Counted from the stretch's first letter, positions 54,836 to 63,851 are shown. The stretch is 64,000 bases of DNA from Actinokineospora iranica (GCF_900101685.1 NZ_FMZZ01000001.1:682001-746000); one strand, 5' to 3'. Notes: a model not told the origin generated them from the sequence alone. Translations and numbers: made by a program.

Positions 54836-55540
54836 GTGCCGATCACCATTGACGGGATCACCCCGTCACAGCAGATCCGGGAACAGCTCGCGGCGGAGGG
54901 GAAACCGGTTCTGCTCGGGTTCTCCCGGGGCAAGGACAGCCTGGCGGCGTGGCTGGCGATGCGCGAGGCCGGGATCACGGTGGTGCCGTATCACCTGTAC
55001 CTGGTGCCGGGTATGCGGTTCGTCGACGAGGGCCTGAAGTTCTACGAGGACTTCTTCGACACCCGGATCGTGAACCTTCCGCATCCGACGCTGTATCGGT
55101 GGCTGAACAACTTCGTCTTCCAGCCCCCGCACAGGTGCGCGATCATCGAGGCCGCGCAGCTCCCGGTTCCCAACTACGAGGACATGGCCCAACTCGTCCG
55201 CGAGGACTTCGACCTGCCGCAGGCGTGGAACGCCGACGGGGTGCGCGCGGCGGACTCCCCGCATCGGCGGATGGCGATGGTCACCCACGGCCCGTCGCGC
55301 GAGCACCTGCGGCGGGTCTCGATCGTGTGGGACTGGCGCATCGCCGACGTCCGCGCCGCCCTCGCGCGGCACCGCTGCCCGCTGCCTCCGGACTACCAGT
55401 GGTTCGGCCGCAGCTTCGACGGCCTCGACTACCGGTTCATCAAACCGTTGATGGACCACGCCCCCGACGACTACGCGCGGCTGCTGGAGTGGTTCCCGCT
55501 CGCCGACCTGGAGATGTTCCGCCGTGACCTCACCCCCTGA
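54836..55540 (+). CDS. PP-loop ATPase, PAPS-reductase-like
   Basis: A 234-residue protein of the adenine-nucleotide alpha-hydrolase fold. The PP-loop is LGFSRGKDSLAAWLA (residues ~26-40), with the SxGKDS signature. HPTLYRWLNNFVFQPPHRC and YEDMAQLVREDFDLP are in the middle and a C-terminal WFGRSFDGLDYRFIKPLM is seen. In phages and islands such proteins occur with DNA phosphorothioation or nucleotide modification genes; here no dnd-like partner is visible, so the substrate is open. GTG 54836 follows GGGAGG. The 3' end overlaps the next gene by 17 bp. Confidence 0.8.
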   Translation: MPITIDGITPSQQIREQLAAEGKPVLLGFSRGKDSLAAWLAMREAGITVVPYHLYLVPGMRFVDEGLKFYEDFFDTRIVNLPHPTLYRWLNNFVFQPPHRCAIIEAAQLPVPNYEDMAQLVREDFDLPQAWNADGVRAADSPHRRMAMVTHGPSREHLRRVSIVWDWRIADVRAALARHRCPLPPDYQWFGRSFDGLDYRFIKPLMDHAPDDYARLLEWFPLADLEMFRRDLTP

Positions 55541-55952
55541 CCCCGCAGGCAGCGACCCGAACAGCGACCTGCTGTCCCAACTGCAAGCCAGCGCGGCGCT
55601 CACCGGACCGACCTCCCAAGACGACCTGCTCGCCCAACTCAACGCCGAGCCCGAGCCCGACCCGTTGGCCGACGTCGAGTACACCGGAGACCTGGAGACC
55701 GACTCCACCGCCGAACTGGACGCCCTCGCCAAGGGCTTCCGGGAACGCACCAAACGCGAGGACGACCGGTTCCGGCTGGCCACCGACTCCGAATACTGGT
55801 TCGCCGTGTGCTTCAAATCCCGTGAGGACAAGGAAGCCTTCCTCCGCGCGGCCCGCCTGTTCGCCCTCGGCGACAAATACCTCGACGGCTACGCCGTCGC
55901 CCACACCCTCGACATCCCCATGCCCACCAAGGACGACGACGGAAAGGAGTGA
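55524..55952 (+). CDS. Phage hypothetical protein, 142 residues
   Basis: An acidic protein with an unstructured N-terminus (SQDDLLAQLNAEPEPDPLAD) and a helical C-terminal half (EYWFAVCFKSREDKEAFLRA; GDKYLDGYAVAHTL). GTG 55524. Located between the PP-loop and small peptide genes. Function unknown. Confidence 0.55.
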   Translation: MTSPPDPAGSDPNSDLLSQLQASAALTGPTSQDDLLAQLNAEPEPDPLADVEYTGDLETDSTAELDALAKGFRERTKREDDRFRLATDSEYWFAVCFKSREDKEAFLRAARLFALGDKYLDGYAVAHTLDIPMPTKDDDGKE

Positions 55953-55955
55953 CCC

Positions 55956-56063
55956 ATGCGTGCCAGACTCGCCGCCGCCGCAGCGGGCGTGCGCCGCGCC
56001 CTGTCCCGCCGCGCCGCCAGCTTCCGGGGCGGCAACAGCGGTGGCAGCCCCCAACAGCGCTAA
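55956..56063 (+). CDS. Small basic peptide gene, 35 residues
   Basis: ATG 55956 with SD AAAGGAG 6 nt upstream. The product is basic and Ala/Arg-rich: MRARLAAAAAGVRRALSRRA, then a Gly/Ser tail. It is too short for most ORF surveys. A role in DNA packaging or as a structural cofactor is only a guess. Confidence 0.45.
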   Translation: MRARLAAAAAGVRRALSRRAASFRGGNSGGSPQQR

Positions 56064-56114
56064 CCCCGGGCAACCACTCGACGCCGGTCACCGGGCACCA
56101 GGAAGGAGGCGACG

Positions 56115-56570
56115 ATGGGCAAGCGAGGCCCGGCCGCCAAGCCGACCGCTCTGCGCGTCCTGCACGGTGACCGGCCCGACCGGATCAACACCCACGAGCC
56201 CGCCCCACCCATGCAGGACATCACCTGCCCCGACTGGGCAAGCGACGCCGCCCGCGCCATCTGGGCACGGCTGGCCCCCGGCCTGATCGAACGCCGCGTG
56301 CTCACCCCATGGGACACCGACGCCTTCCTCGTGCTGTGTGAGGCGTTGGCCCGCTACCGGGCCGCGACCCAGCTCGTCAACGGCTCCGCACTGCTGGTCC
56401 AAGGCGGGTCCGGACTGATGAAGAACCCCGCGTTGCAGGTCCAAGCCGACGCCGAGCGCACGTTCCTGACCTTCGCCGCCCGCTTCGGCCTGACCCCGAG
56501 CGATCGGCAGGCGATCAAGGTCGAGGTGGCCGATGGCGACCACGACCGCGCAAACCGACTCCTCAGCTAA
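56115..56570 (+). CDS. Terminase small subunit, P27-like
   Basis: A 151-residue protein of the P27 terminase small-subunit family: MGKRGPAAKPTALRVLHGDR at the start is the family hallmark. The C-terminus has AARFGLTPSDRQAIKV. It recognises the phage DNA packaging site. It overlaps the large subunit gene by 38 bp. Confidence 0.88.
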   Translation: MGKRGPAAKPTALRVLHGDRPDRINTHEPAPPMQDITCPDWASDAARAIWARLAPGLIERRVLTPWDTDAFLVLCEALARYRAATQLVNGSALLVQGGSGLMKNPALQVQADAERTFLTFAARFGLTPSDRQAIKVEVADGDHDRANRLLS

Positions 56571-58320
56571 CAACCGCCGCCGCGTGAGCGGCGCCCGCAC
56601 CACCGCGACGGCCCGGCCGCGCACCCGCACCGCGACGCCCCGCACAACCACCAAGGACAAGCACGGGGCGCGGCTGCCGGTGTGCGGCCGGGTCTTCGAC
56701 AACCGCACCTGCCGCAAACGCGGTGAACACTTCTGCGCGCCTCGCGCGGATCATGCGCAGGCGTTCGCCGAGGAAGTCTGTGTCCACACCAAGGACCGGT
56801 GGGCGCGGCTGCCGTTCATCCTCGCCCCCTGGCAACGCGAGGACATCGTCCGCCCGCTGTTCGGCGAGGTCCGCTGGGACGACGAAGCCCACTGCTATGT
56901 GCGCCGGTTCCGGATCGCGTGGATCGAGATCGCCCGCAAGAACGGCAAATCCGAACTCTTGGCGTTCGTCGCCCTCTACATGCTCTGCGGGGACGGGGTG
57001 GAATCCGCCGAGATCTACGGCTGCGCCCGCGACACCGACCAAGCCAAGCTCGTGTTCAACGTCGCCGCCCGCATGGTCCGCTTGTCCCCGGTGCTGCGGC
57101 GTCGGCTGCGGGTCATCGAGCACTCGGCGCGGATCGTGGACGAGAAAACCAACTCCGTCTACACCGTCGTCCCCGCAGACGCCCTGGGCAACCTCGGCTC
57201 CAACCCCTCCTGCGTCATCTTCGACGAGGTCCTGACCCAACCCAACGGCGACTTCTGGACCGCCATGCGCACCGGCATGGGCACCCGCCTGCAACCCCTG
57301 CTCATCGCCGCCACCACCGCGGGCAACGACCCCACGTCCTTCGCCAAAGCCGAACACGACGAATGCGCCCGGATCGCCGACAATCCAGACAGGGCGCCGC
57401 ACCGGTTCGTCTACCTGCGCAACCTCCCCGAAGACGCCGACCCCTGGGACGAGACCAACTGGCACTACGCCAACCCCGCCCTCGGCGACTTCCTCTCCCT
57501 CGCCGCACTGCGCGAAGAAGCCCTGGAAGCCCGCAACGACCCGGCCAAGGAAAACAGCTTCCGCCAGTTCCGGCTCAACCAATGGGTGGCGCAGTCCACC
57601 CGGTGGATGCCGATGCACCTCTACCTCGTCTGCACCGGCACCCCCACCGACCACCCCGCCCAGCTCCGCGAACAACACGCAGGCCGTCCGGCGTGGGGCG
57701 GGCTGGACCTGGCGTCCAAGCTGGACCTGACCGCGTGGTGCCTGATCGTCCCGGACGGCATCGACGGCCACCCCTCCGCGCTCTGGCGGTTCTGGCTCCC
57801 GGAAACCGGTATCGAGTTCCTGGACCAGCACCTGGACGGCCGCGCGTCCCGTTGGGCCGAGCAGGGCTGGATCACCGCCACCGAGGGCGAGGTCATCGAC
57901 TACGACGTCATCGAGAACGAGATCACCGCCGACACCGGTCTGTTGCGGGTCGCCGACATCTCCTATGACGAGTGGTCGGGCGAGCCTGTTCGCCAGCGGC
58001 TCGAACGCCGGACCGGGGCGCCGCTGTTCCCGGTGGCGCAGACCTACAAGGGCATGACCCACGGCATGACCGAGTTGATGGCGCTGACCAAATCACGCGG
58101 TTGGTCACACCACGGCAACCCCGTCGCCGAATACTGCTTCGACTCCGTGGAGGTCCGCCACCCACCGGGCGAGCCGGACCTGATCCGCCCGGACAAGCCG
58201 GAGCGCGGCAAGACCGGCAAAAGGATCGATGCGGTGCCCACGGCCGCGATGGCGGTCGGCGGGTGGCGGCTGCGCGGGCAGAAGCCGCGCAAGTCCGGGC
58301 GCATGGTCGTCACGGGCTGA
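56533..58320 (+). CDS. Terminase large subunit
   Basis: A 595-residue packaging ATPase and nuclease. The ATPase region has IEIARKNGKSELLAF (Walker A, ~135-149) and CVIFDEVLTQP (Walker B, ~228-238); the nuclease half begins GLDLASKLDLTAWCLI and has two more acidic blocks near the C-terminus. The N-terminal 50 residues are a basic linker. Length and motif order fit a phage of the P27/terminase_1 group. Confidence 0.92.
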   Translation: MATTTAQTDSSANNRRRVSGARTTATARPRTRTATPRTTTKDKHGARLPVCGRVFDNRTCRKRGEHFCAPRADHAQAFAEEVCVHTKDRWARLPFILAPWQREDIVRPLFGEVRWDDEAHCYVRRFRIAWIEIARKNGKSELLAFVALYMLCGDGVESAEIYGCARDTDQAKLVFNVAARMVRLSPVLRRRLRVIEHSARIVDEKTNSVYTVVPADALGNLGSNPSCVIFDEVLTQPNGDFWTAMRTGMGTRLQPLLIAATTAGNDPTSFAKAEHDECARIADNPDRAPHRFVYLRNLPEDADPWDETNWHYANPALGDFLSLAALREEALEARNDPAKENSFRQFRLNQWVAQSTRWMPMHLYLVCTGTPTDHPAQLREQHAGRPAWGGLDLASKLDLTAWCLIVPDGIDGHPSALWRFWLPETGIEFLDQHLDGRASRWAEQGWITATEGEVIDYDVIENEITADTGLLRVADISYDEWSGEPVRQRLERRTGAPLFPVAQTYKGMTHGMTELMALTKSRGWSHHGNPVAEYCFDSVEVRHPPGEPDLIRPDKPERGKTGKRIDAVPTAAMAVGGWRLRGQKPRKSGRMVVTG

Positions 58321-58401
58321 ACTGATCGTTTCCGCAGGTCGACCCCAGGGACGCGGTCATGCCGCTCCCGGGATCACGTGAGAACCAGGAGAACACAAGG
58401 T

Positions 58402-59229
58402 ATGAGCACGTCCACGATCGTCCTGCCCGAGCGCACCTTCACCTTCGGCGAACGGCCGGTGCGCGCGGTCGTCCGTGACGGAGACCCGTGGTTCGTCGCC
58501 GCCGACGTGGCTGAGGTGCTGGGCTACACCCGGACCTCGAACGCGATGCGCCACGTGGACCCCGAGGACTACCTCATCCTCTCCAGCGACACTGTTTCCC
58601 CAGGTCAGCCCGAGTACTCGCTTTTGCAGCTCTCGGGCGTGGGCAACCTGCGCACCACCTTGGCCTTGGTCAACGAGTCCGGGCTGTACTCGTTGATCCT
58701 GCGCAGCAGCCGCCCGGAGGCGCGGGCGTTCAAGCGGTGGGTCACCGCCGAGGTGCTGCCCGAGATCCGCCGCACCGGCGGCTACGGCCTGGCCGTGCCC
58801 ACCACACTGCCCGAAGCGCTGGAGCTGGCAGCCGCGCAAGCCCGCCAGCTCGACGCCGCCCGCTCGCAGTTGGCCGAGGCCGAACCCAAAGTCGAGGCGT
58901 TCGACGCCTACCTCGACGCCCACGGGACGGTGGCGATGGGCGCGGTGGCGAACATGCTCGGCGTCGGCCGCACGACCCTGTTCGCCCGGCTGCGACAGGC
59001 CGGGATTCTGCAACGCCAGGACAACCGCCCCTACCAGCGCCACGCCCACCACTTCCGGGTCATCGGGCACACCCGCCCACACGCTTACGGCGACCGCATG
59101 TCCTACACCATGCGCGTGCGCCCGTCCGGGGTGGACATGATCCGCCGCATCCTCGCCACGGCCACGGCCACGGCCACGGCCACGGCCACCGACACCACGA
59201 CACCCGAACCGGCCCGGCCCCTGTGGTGA
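58402..59229 (+). CDS. Bro-N domain phage antirepressor
   Basis: A 275-residue protein. Residues ~10-125 form a Bro-N domain (AVVRDGDPWFVAADVAEVLG, LVNESGLYSLILRSSRPEA, WVTAEVLPEIRRTGGYG), and ~165-245 an antirepressor KilAC-like DNA-binding domain (GAVANMLGVGRTTLFARLRQ). It is placed between terminase and portal, an odd position for a regulator. The tail has (Ala-Thr)n encoded by a GCCACG microsatellite. SD AGGAG precedes ATG 58402. Confidence 0.85.
   Translation: MSTSTIVLPERTFTFGERPVRAVVRDGDPWFVAADVAEVLGYTRTSNAMRHVDPEDYLILSSDTVSPGQPEYSLLQLSGVGNLRTTLALVNESGLYSLILRSSRPEARAFKRWVTAEVLPEIRRTGGYGLAVPTTLPEALELAAAQARQLDAARSQLAEAEPKVEAFDAYLDAHGTVAMGAVANMLGVGRTTLFARLRQAGILQRQDNRPYQRHAHHFRVIGHTRPHAYGDRMSYTMRVRPSGVDMIRRILATATATATATATDTTTPEPARPLW
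59155..59190 (+). repeat. GCCACG hexanucleotide microsatellite
   Basis: Five exact GCCACG units (59155-59184) plus a variant GCCACC (59185-59190), encoding Ala-Thr repeats near the antirepressor C-terminus. The number of units may vary in phage populations by slippage. Confidence 0.85.
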
Positions 59230-59263
59230 CCCGGGCCGGACCGACGTCGACCAGGGGGCCGCC

Positions 59264-60799
59264 ATGGCGCTGCCCGCTCTCACCCTGCCCGAGACCACCT
59301 GGTTGCAACGGCTGTCGTCCCAACACGACGCGCAGATTCCCGAGCTGGAGTTGCTCGACGCCTACTACGAGGGCGAGCAACCCCTGTCCTACATGCACCC
59401 CGAGCTGCTGCGCCGCCTCGACGGCCGCGTCCGCCAGGTCGTGGTGAACTGGCCCGAACTCATCGCCGACAGCCTGGACGAGCGCCTGGACGTCACCGGG
59501 TTCCGCCTCGGCGGCCGGGACGCCGCCGACCGCGACCTGTGGCGGATCTGGAAGGCCAACCGCCTGGACCTGGCATCGCAGCAGGCGCACATCGACGCGC
59601 TGGTGATGGGGCGGGCGTTCGCGATCGTCGGCACCAACGAGGCCGACGGGTCCACCCCGCTGGTCACCGTGGAATCGCCGCTGGAAGTCCACGCCGAGAT
59701 CGACCCGCGCACCCGCAAGGTGAGGGCCGCGCTCAAACGCTGGTACGACGACGAGGCCGCCCCGGGCACCTCCAGCCAGGTCGCCACCCACGCCACCCTG
59801 TACCTGCCCAACGAGACGATTTGGTACACCTCGCAGGACGGCGGGGCCGCCTGGGTCGAGGATCGGCGCGACGCCCACGGCATGGGCGAGGTCCCGGTGG
59901 TGCCGCTGATCAACCGCCCCCGCACACGCCGCCGCCGCACCAAACCCGCCACACTCGGGCGCTCGGAGCTGGCGTCGGTGATTCCGCTGTCGGACGCGGC
60001 GTGCAAGATCGCGACAGACATGATGGTGTCCGCGGAGTTCCACGCGATGCCCCGCCGCTACGCCCTCGGGTTCGAGCAGTCCGATTTCGTGGACGCGCAA
60101 GGCAAGCCGCTCACCCCGTGGCAGGCGGTGGCCGGGGTCCTCTGGGCCAGTCCCAAGAGCCCCAAGGACGACGGTGTCGCGGTCGGGCAGTTCCCCGAAG
60201 CCGACCTGAGCAACTTCCACAACACGCTCAACGCGCTGGCCCGGCTGACCTCGTCGCTGTCCGGGCTGCCGCCGCACTTCCTCGGCTACAGCACGGAAAA
60301 CCCGGCGTCGGCAGACGGCATCCGCTCATCGGAGGGCCGCCACATCAAACGCGCCGAACGCCGCCAACGCTCCTTCGGGGACGGGTGGGAACAGGTCATG
60401 CGCCTGGTCCTGCTCGTGCGCGACGGCCGTATCCCCCCGGAGGCGCTGCGCATGGAATGCCAGTGGATCGACGCCGCCACCCCGACATTCGCCGCCCAAG
60501 CCGACGCCGTCACCAAGCTCTACGCCGCCGACAAACTACTGCCACGTCGGGCATCGCGGCGGGCACTGGGCTACTCCGACGCGCAGATTCGGGACATGGA
60601 GGCCGAGGACCAGCAGGCTTACGCCCGCGTCGTCGGCGGCGACCAGGCCGCCGAGTACGGCCCCAAACCCGACCCACAACCCGAGTCGGACGAGGACCAG
60701 GCGCAGGCGCAGTCGCAGGCGGACGAGCCCGCGGCCCGGGTTCCCGCTCCGGGCCGCCCGCAGGCCCCGGTGTTCCTCGCGGCCGGGGGTGCGCGGTGA
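59264..60799 (+). CDS. Portal protein, SPP1 gp6-like
   Basis: A 511-residue portal subunit, forming the DNA entry ring at one vertex. The N-terminal LTLPETTWLQRLSSQHDAQI and LDAYYEGEQPLSYM, YFxHF-like stem segments and the LPPHFLGYSTENPASADGIR block are typical for the phage_prot_Gp6 family. The C-terminus is a Gln/Asp/Pro-rich tail. Start ATG 59264. Confidence 0.88.
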   Translation: MALPALTLPETTWLQRLSSQHDAQIPELELLDAYYEGEQPLSYMHPELLRRLDGRVRQVVVNWPELIADSLDERLDVTGFRLGGRDAADRDLWRIWKANRLDLASQQAHIDALVMGRAFAIVGTNEADGSTPLVTVESPLEVHAEIDPRTRKVRAALKRWYDDEAAPGTSSQVATHATLYLPNETIWYTSQDGGAAWVEDRRDAHGMGEVPVVPLINRPRTRRRRTKPATLGRSELASVIPLSDAACKIATDMMVSAEFHAMPRRYALGFEQSDFVDAQGKPLTPWQAVAGVLWASPKSPKDDGVAVGQFPEADLSNFHNTLNALARLTSSLSGLPPHFLGYSTENPASADGIRSSEGRHIKRAERRQRSFGDGWEQVMRLVLLVRDGRIPPEALRMECQWIDAATPTFAAQADAVTKLYAADKLLPRRASRRALGYSDAQIRDMEAEDQQAYARVVGGDQAAEYGPKPDPQPESDEDQAQAQSQADEPAARVPAPGRPQAPVFLAAGGAR

Positions 60800-61776
60800 C
60801 CGCCCCGACCGCCGCCCATGAAGCCGAGGTCTACTCGTCCCAGCAGTACGCGGTGCGCCACGCCGTCCAGGGAGCACAAGACGCCTGGTCCCACCTGAAC
60901 CCGAGGGATCTGGTCGGGTCGTGGGAGACCGAGGTCCGCCCCAGGGCGGTGATCGCAGCCGAGGAAGCCCAGATCACCGCCGCCGCGTCCGCGGCGCCCT
61001 ACGTCGCCGCCGCGCTGCTCGCGGCCGGGGCGGTCTCCGCCCCGCTCGGGCGGGTGGTGGCCGGGGCGTTCGCGGGGTTCGCCTCCAACGGCCTGCCCCT
61101 GCGCGCCCTGCTGGACTACGTGCTTGCCTACCTGCACCGGGCACTCGGGTTGGGCATGGCCCCGAGCGAGGCCCGCGCCCTGGGCTTGGCGCGGCTGTTG
61201 ACCTACGTGTCCACCGAGGTCGGTGACGCGGGGCGGATCGCGGTGCAGACAGCGATGATCGCCGAACCGCAGGTGGCCGGATACGAACGCATCGTCCGAC
61301 TCCCGGCCTGCGGGCGCTGCGTGATCCTCGCCGGACGCCTCTACCGCTACAGCGAAGGATTCCTCCGACACCCCCGCTGCGACTGCGGAATGCGCCCGGT
61401 CACCCACGAGCAGTGGGAGACCGAGAACCCCCACAACCACCCCGACGCCCTGTTCGCCCGCATGAGCACCGCACAACAAGACAAAGCATTCGGCACAGGC
61501 GACGCCGCAGCCATCCGCGCCGGAGCCGACATGGCCCGCGTGGTCAACGCCCGCCGCGCCGGGGCCGTCTACGTCGCCGGAGGACGCGAACTCACCCGGG
61601 AAGCCACCACCCTGCGCGGCGTCGGCCGCGAACTCGGCGACGTTGCCAAGCAGCAGGGCCGCCGCTACCGGGCCAGCGGCACCGCGCGCCCCACCGCCGC
61701 CCAGATTGTCAACAGCGCCGACGATCGGACCGAGCTGGTCGCCCAGCTTCGCCGCTACGGCTACCTCACCGGCTGA
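60796..61776 (+). CDS. MuF-like head morphogenesis protein
   Basis: A 326-residue protein next to the portal gene, as minor head proteins of the MuF/gp7 type usually are. The centre is a long helical Ala/Leu region; the conserved part is LPACGRCVILAGRLYRYSEG followed by HPRCDCGMRP, a Cys/His cluster probably holding zinc. GTG 60796 overlaps the portal stop by GTGA. No toxin domain is fused at the C-terminus. Confidence 0.7.
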   Translation: MTAPTAAHEAEVYSSQQYAVRHAVQGAQDAWSHLNPRDLVGSWETEVRPRAVIAAEEAQITAAASAAPYVAAALLAAGAVSAPLGRVVAGAFAGFASNGLPLRALLDYVLAYLHRALGLGMAPSEARALGLARLLTYVSTEVGDAGRIAVQTAMIAEPQVAGYERIVRLPACGRCVILAGRLYRYSEGFLRHPRCDCGMRPVTHEQWETENPHNHPDALFARMSTAQQDKAFGTGDAAAIRAGADMARVVNARRAGAVYVAGGRELTREATTLRGVGRELGDVAKQQGRRYRASGTARPTAAQIVNSADDRTELVAQLRRYGYLTG

Positions 61777-61814
61777 TCACTAATGCGGCCCGCAGTAACG
61801 CTTACTTCGTAACG

Positions 61815-62102
61815 TTACGCGGAAAAAGGCTTTTTTTGAAAGCGCGAAAGATGCCGCGCCGACGGTTGGTACGTACATACGTATCTACGGAGATACGTAT
61901 CAGAACGACCGTTTTTTTTGTTCGCCGGGGAAGGATCGACTGGCCACCCGGCCGCACCTGCGGCCAGTGCCGTGCAGGTCAACCAGGTGATTTGCCATGG
62001 AGTCGGCGGCCAGTCGATTCCGGCTAGCACCTGCGCCCCGCCTGTCAGCGCGAGCAGCACGGCTACCGCGTGCGCGCGGCGGGGGCGAATCATGCCGACC
62101 AT
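61815..62102 (-). CDS. Small membrane protein on the opposite strand (moron-like)
   Basis: A 95-residue ORF: MVGMIRPRRAHAVAVLLALT, then a second hydrophobic stretch PPTPWQITWLTCTALAAGAA. Two membrane helices lie in the first ~55 residues; the last ~40 residues, which cross the terminator DNA (ANKKNGRSD), look artificial, so only the first part may be meaningful. GAAGGG precedes ATG 62102 by about 8 nt. Its position and direction suggest a cargo gene. Confidence 0.4.
   Translation of the reverse strand: MVGMIRPRRAHAVAVLLALTGGAQVLAGIDWPPTPWQITWLTCTALAAGAAGWPVDPSPANKKNGRSDTYLRRYVCTYQPSARHLSRFQKKPFSA
61862..61919 (+). terminator. Rho-independent terminator with T8 tail
   Basis: A perfect 10-bp stem ATACGTATCT/AGATACGTAT with the loop ACGG, an outer ACGGT/ACCGT pairing, and a run of eight T at 61912-61919. 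It would end rightward transcription coming from the MuF gene. Confidence 0.75.
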
Positions 62103-62177
62103 TGTGCCGGCCCTTCGGCCAAATCACATGGCCGCGTGCCGCCCATTCCGACACTCCGGAAAGGAGACCACCCGATC

Positions 62178-62804
62178 GTGTCCGATACTCCACCCGACCC
62201 CACTTCTGCCGCGCCTGTCGAGCCCGCTTCGCCCGAGGGCGGCACCGCCCCGCTGCCCGCGCCTGCGGGCGCGGGCAGCGAGCCGGACTACAAGGCGCTC
62301 TACGAGGCCGCCCGAAACAAGATCACCACCGCTGAGAAGGCCGCCCGCGAGGCCAGGGCGAAGGCCAAGCGCCTCGATGAGATCGAGGCCGCGCAGCAGT
62401 CCGAAGCGGAGAAGGCCGCCGCGCGGGCGAGCGCGGCCGAGAACCAGGTGGCCGCGTTGCGGCGCCGCGCCGTGGACGCGGAGATCCGCGCCGCCGCGAC
62501 CGGGTGGGCCGACCCCACCGACGCCCCCCGGTACCTGGACGACCGCGACCGCTACGTCAGCGAGTCCGGGGAGATCGACACCGCCGCCATCGCCGCCGAC
62601 CTCGCGGCGGAGTTGGCCCGCCGTCCGCATCTTGCCCGTCAGGACGGCGCACGCCGCCCCGCGCCCGACCCCTCGCAGGGGGCGCGGCAGAACGGCCCGG
62701 CCGGGCTCGACGCACAGATCACCGCAGCCGAGAAGGCGGGCGACTGGGCTGCGGCCATCGCCTTGAAGAACCAGCGCCTCGCGCAGATGCCAAAGGCGAA
62801 CTAG
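62178..62804 (+). CDS. Head scaffold protein
   Basis: A 208-residue acidic, coiled-coil protein just before the major capsid gene: YEAARNKITTAEKAAREARA and KRLDEIEAAQQSEAEKAAAR form a long helix, with ATGWADPTDAPRYLDDRDRY in the middle. The composition and place are typical of scaffolding proteins. GTG 62178 follows AAAGGAG. Confidence 0.75.
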   Translation: MSDTPPDPTSAAPVEPASPEGGTAPLPAPAGAGSEPDYKALYEAARNKITTAEKAAREARAKAKRLDEIEAAQQSEAEKAAARASAAENQVAALRRRAVDAEIRAAATGWADPTDAPRYLDDRDRYVSESGEIDTAAIAADLAAELARRPHLARQDGARRPAPDPSQGARQNGPAGLDAQITAAEKAGDWAAAIALKNQRLAQMPKAN

Positions 62805-62853
62805 CACCGGCGGCCACGCCGGAACCCCCTTGCACTGAAAGGAGAAACCCCTT

Positions 62854-63837
62854 ATGCCTGGTGTGGCCGCTATCGCCAACACCTACAACGCCCCGAACTT
62901 CGTCGGGGAACTGTTCGCCCTCACCCGACCCGACACCCCGTTCCTGTCCGCCATCGGCGGCTTGACCGGCGGCAAACGCGCCAACGGGGTGGTGCACACC
63001 TGGTCGGTCTACGACCTGCGCGCCCCCGACCCGAACCGGCAGCGAGTCGAAGGGGCCGACGCCCCCGCCGCCGAAACCCGAGTGCGCGGACAGGAGCGCA
63101 ACGTACTGGAGATCCACCAGGAAACCGTGGGCGTCACCTACTCCCGCCAAGCCGCGCAGACCATGTTCGCGGGCACCGGATCGGCGAATCCGAACGCCGC
63201 CGCGATCGGCGGCGCGAACGCCGTGGACAACGAGATGGACTGGCAGACCCGCCAAGCGCTGATCCAGATCAGCCGCGACGTGGAGATCTCGTTCCTCACC
63301 GGAACCTTCCAGGAACCCTCCACCAACAGCACCGCACGCAAGACCCGGGGCATCCTCGCCGCGACGACCACCAACGTGATCACCAACGCCACACCCGCGC
63401 CGCTCACGGAGAAGGTGGTCCTCGACCTGCTCCAGAAAGTGTGGGAGAACGGCGGCATCCAGATCTCGGAGACCGCCACGTTGATGTGCGGGGCATGGCA
63501 GAAGCGGATGCTCACCACCGAGTTCGTGACCAAGAAGAACTACCAGGAGCAGTCCCGCAACGTCGGCGGCGTCGCGGTCTCCACGATCGAGACCGATTTC
63601 GGCTCCCTGAACGTGATGCCCAGCCGATTCATGCCCGCCGACACCGTCCAGGTCGTGAGCCTCGACCAGTGCGCCCCCGTGCTCCTGGAGACCCCCGGCA
63701 AGGGATTCCTGTTCTCCGAACCACTGGCCAAGACCGGCGCGATCGACCGCGCCCAGATCTACGGCGAGATCGGCCTGGAGTACGGCCCGGAGATCGCCCA
63801 CGGCAAGATCACCGGCCTCACCACGGCCGCCGAGTAA
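62854..63837 (+). CDS. Major capsid protein, SU10-like
   Basis: A 327-residue protein matching the SU10 major head / DUF5309 family: NTYNAPNFVGELFALTRPDT at the N-terminus, TGGKRANGVVHTWSVYDLRA, QTRQALIQISRDVEISFLTG, TLMCGAWQKRMLTTEF and GEIGLEYGPEIAHGKITGL at the end. AAAGGAG precedes ATG 62854. It is the structural subunit of the head, HK97-fold by family. Confidence 0.88.
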   Translation: MPGVAAIANTYNAPNFVGELFALTRPDTPFLSAIGGLTGGKRANGVVHTWSVYDLRAPDPNRQRVEGADAPAAETRVRGQERNVLEIHQETVGVTYSRQAAQTMFAGTGSANPNAAAIGGANAVDNEMDWQTRQALIQISRDVEISFLTGTFQEPSTNSTARKTRGILAATTTNVITNATPAPLTEKVVLDLLQKVWENGGIQISETATLMCGAWQKRMLTTEFVTKKNYQEQSRNVGGVAVSTIETDFGSLNVMPSRFMPADTVQVVSLDQCAPVLLETPGKGFLFSEPLAKTGAIDRAQIYGEIGLEYGPEIAHGKITGLTTAAE

Positions 63838-63851
63838 GGAGACCCGCGACC

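Larger units (their letters stand above)
61777..62177. other. 401-bp insert between MuF and scaffold genes
   Basis: AT-richer than both flanks and rich in palindromes: AGTAACGCTTACT, CGTAACGTTACG (61808-61819) and ATACGTATCT/AGATACGTAT (61877-61900). A T8 run follows at 61912-61919. It also carries the opposite-strand membrane-protein gene at 61815-62102. Confidence 0.7.

Noticed and set aside
54355-54852. Pro-rich plus-strand frame starting with ATGA overlap after the HNH gene
   Set aside because: Its second half is the shadow of the minus-strand HTH gene, and it also overlaps the PP-loop gene start; the first part is low-complexity.
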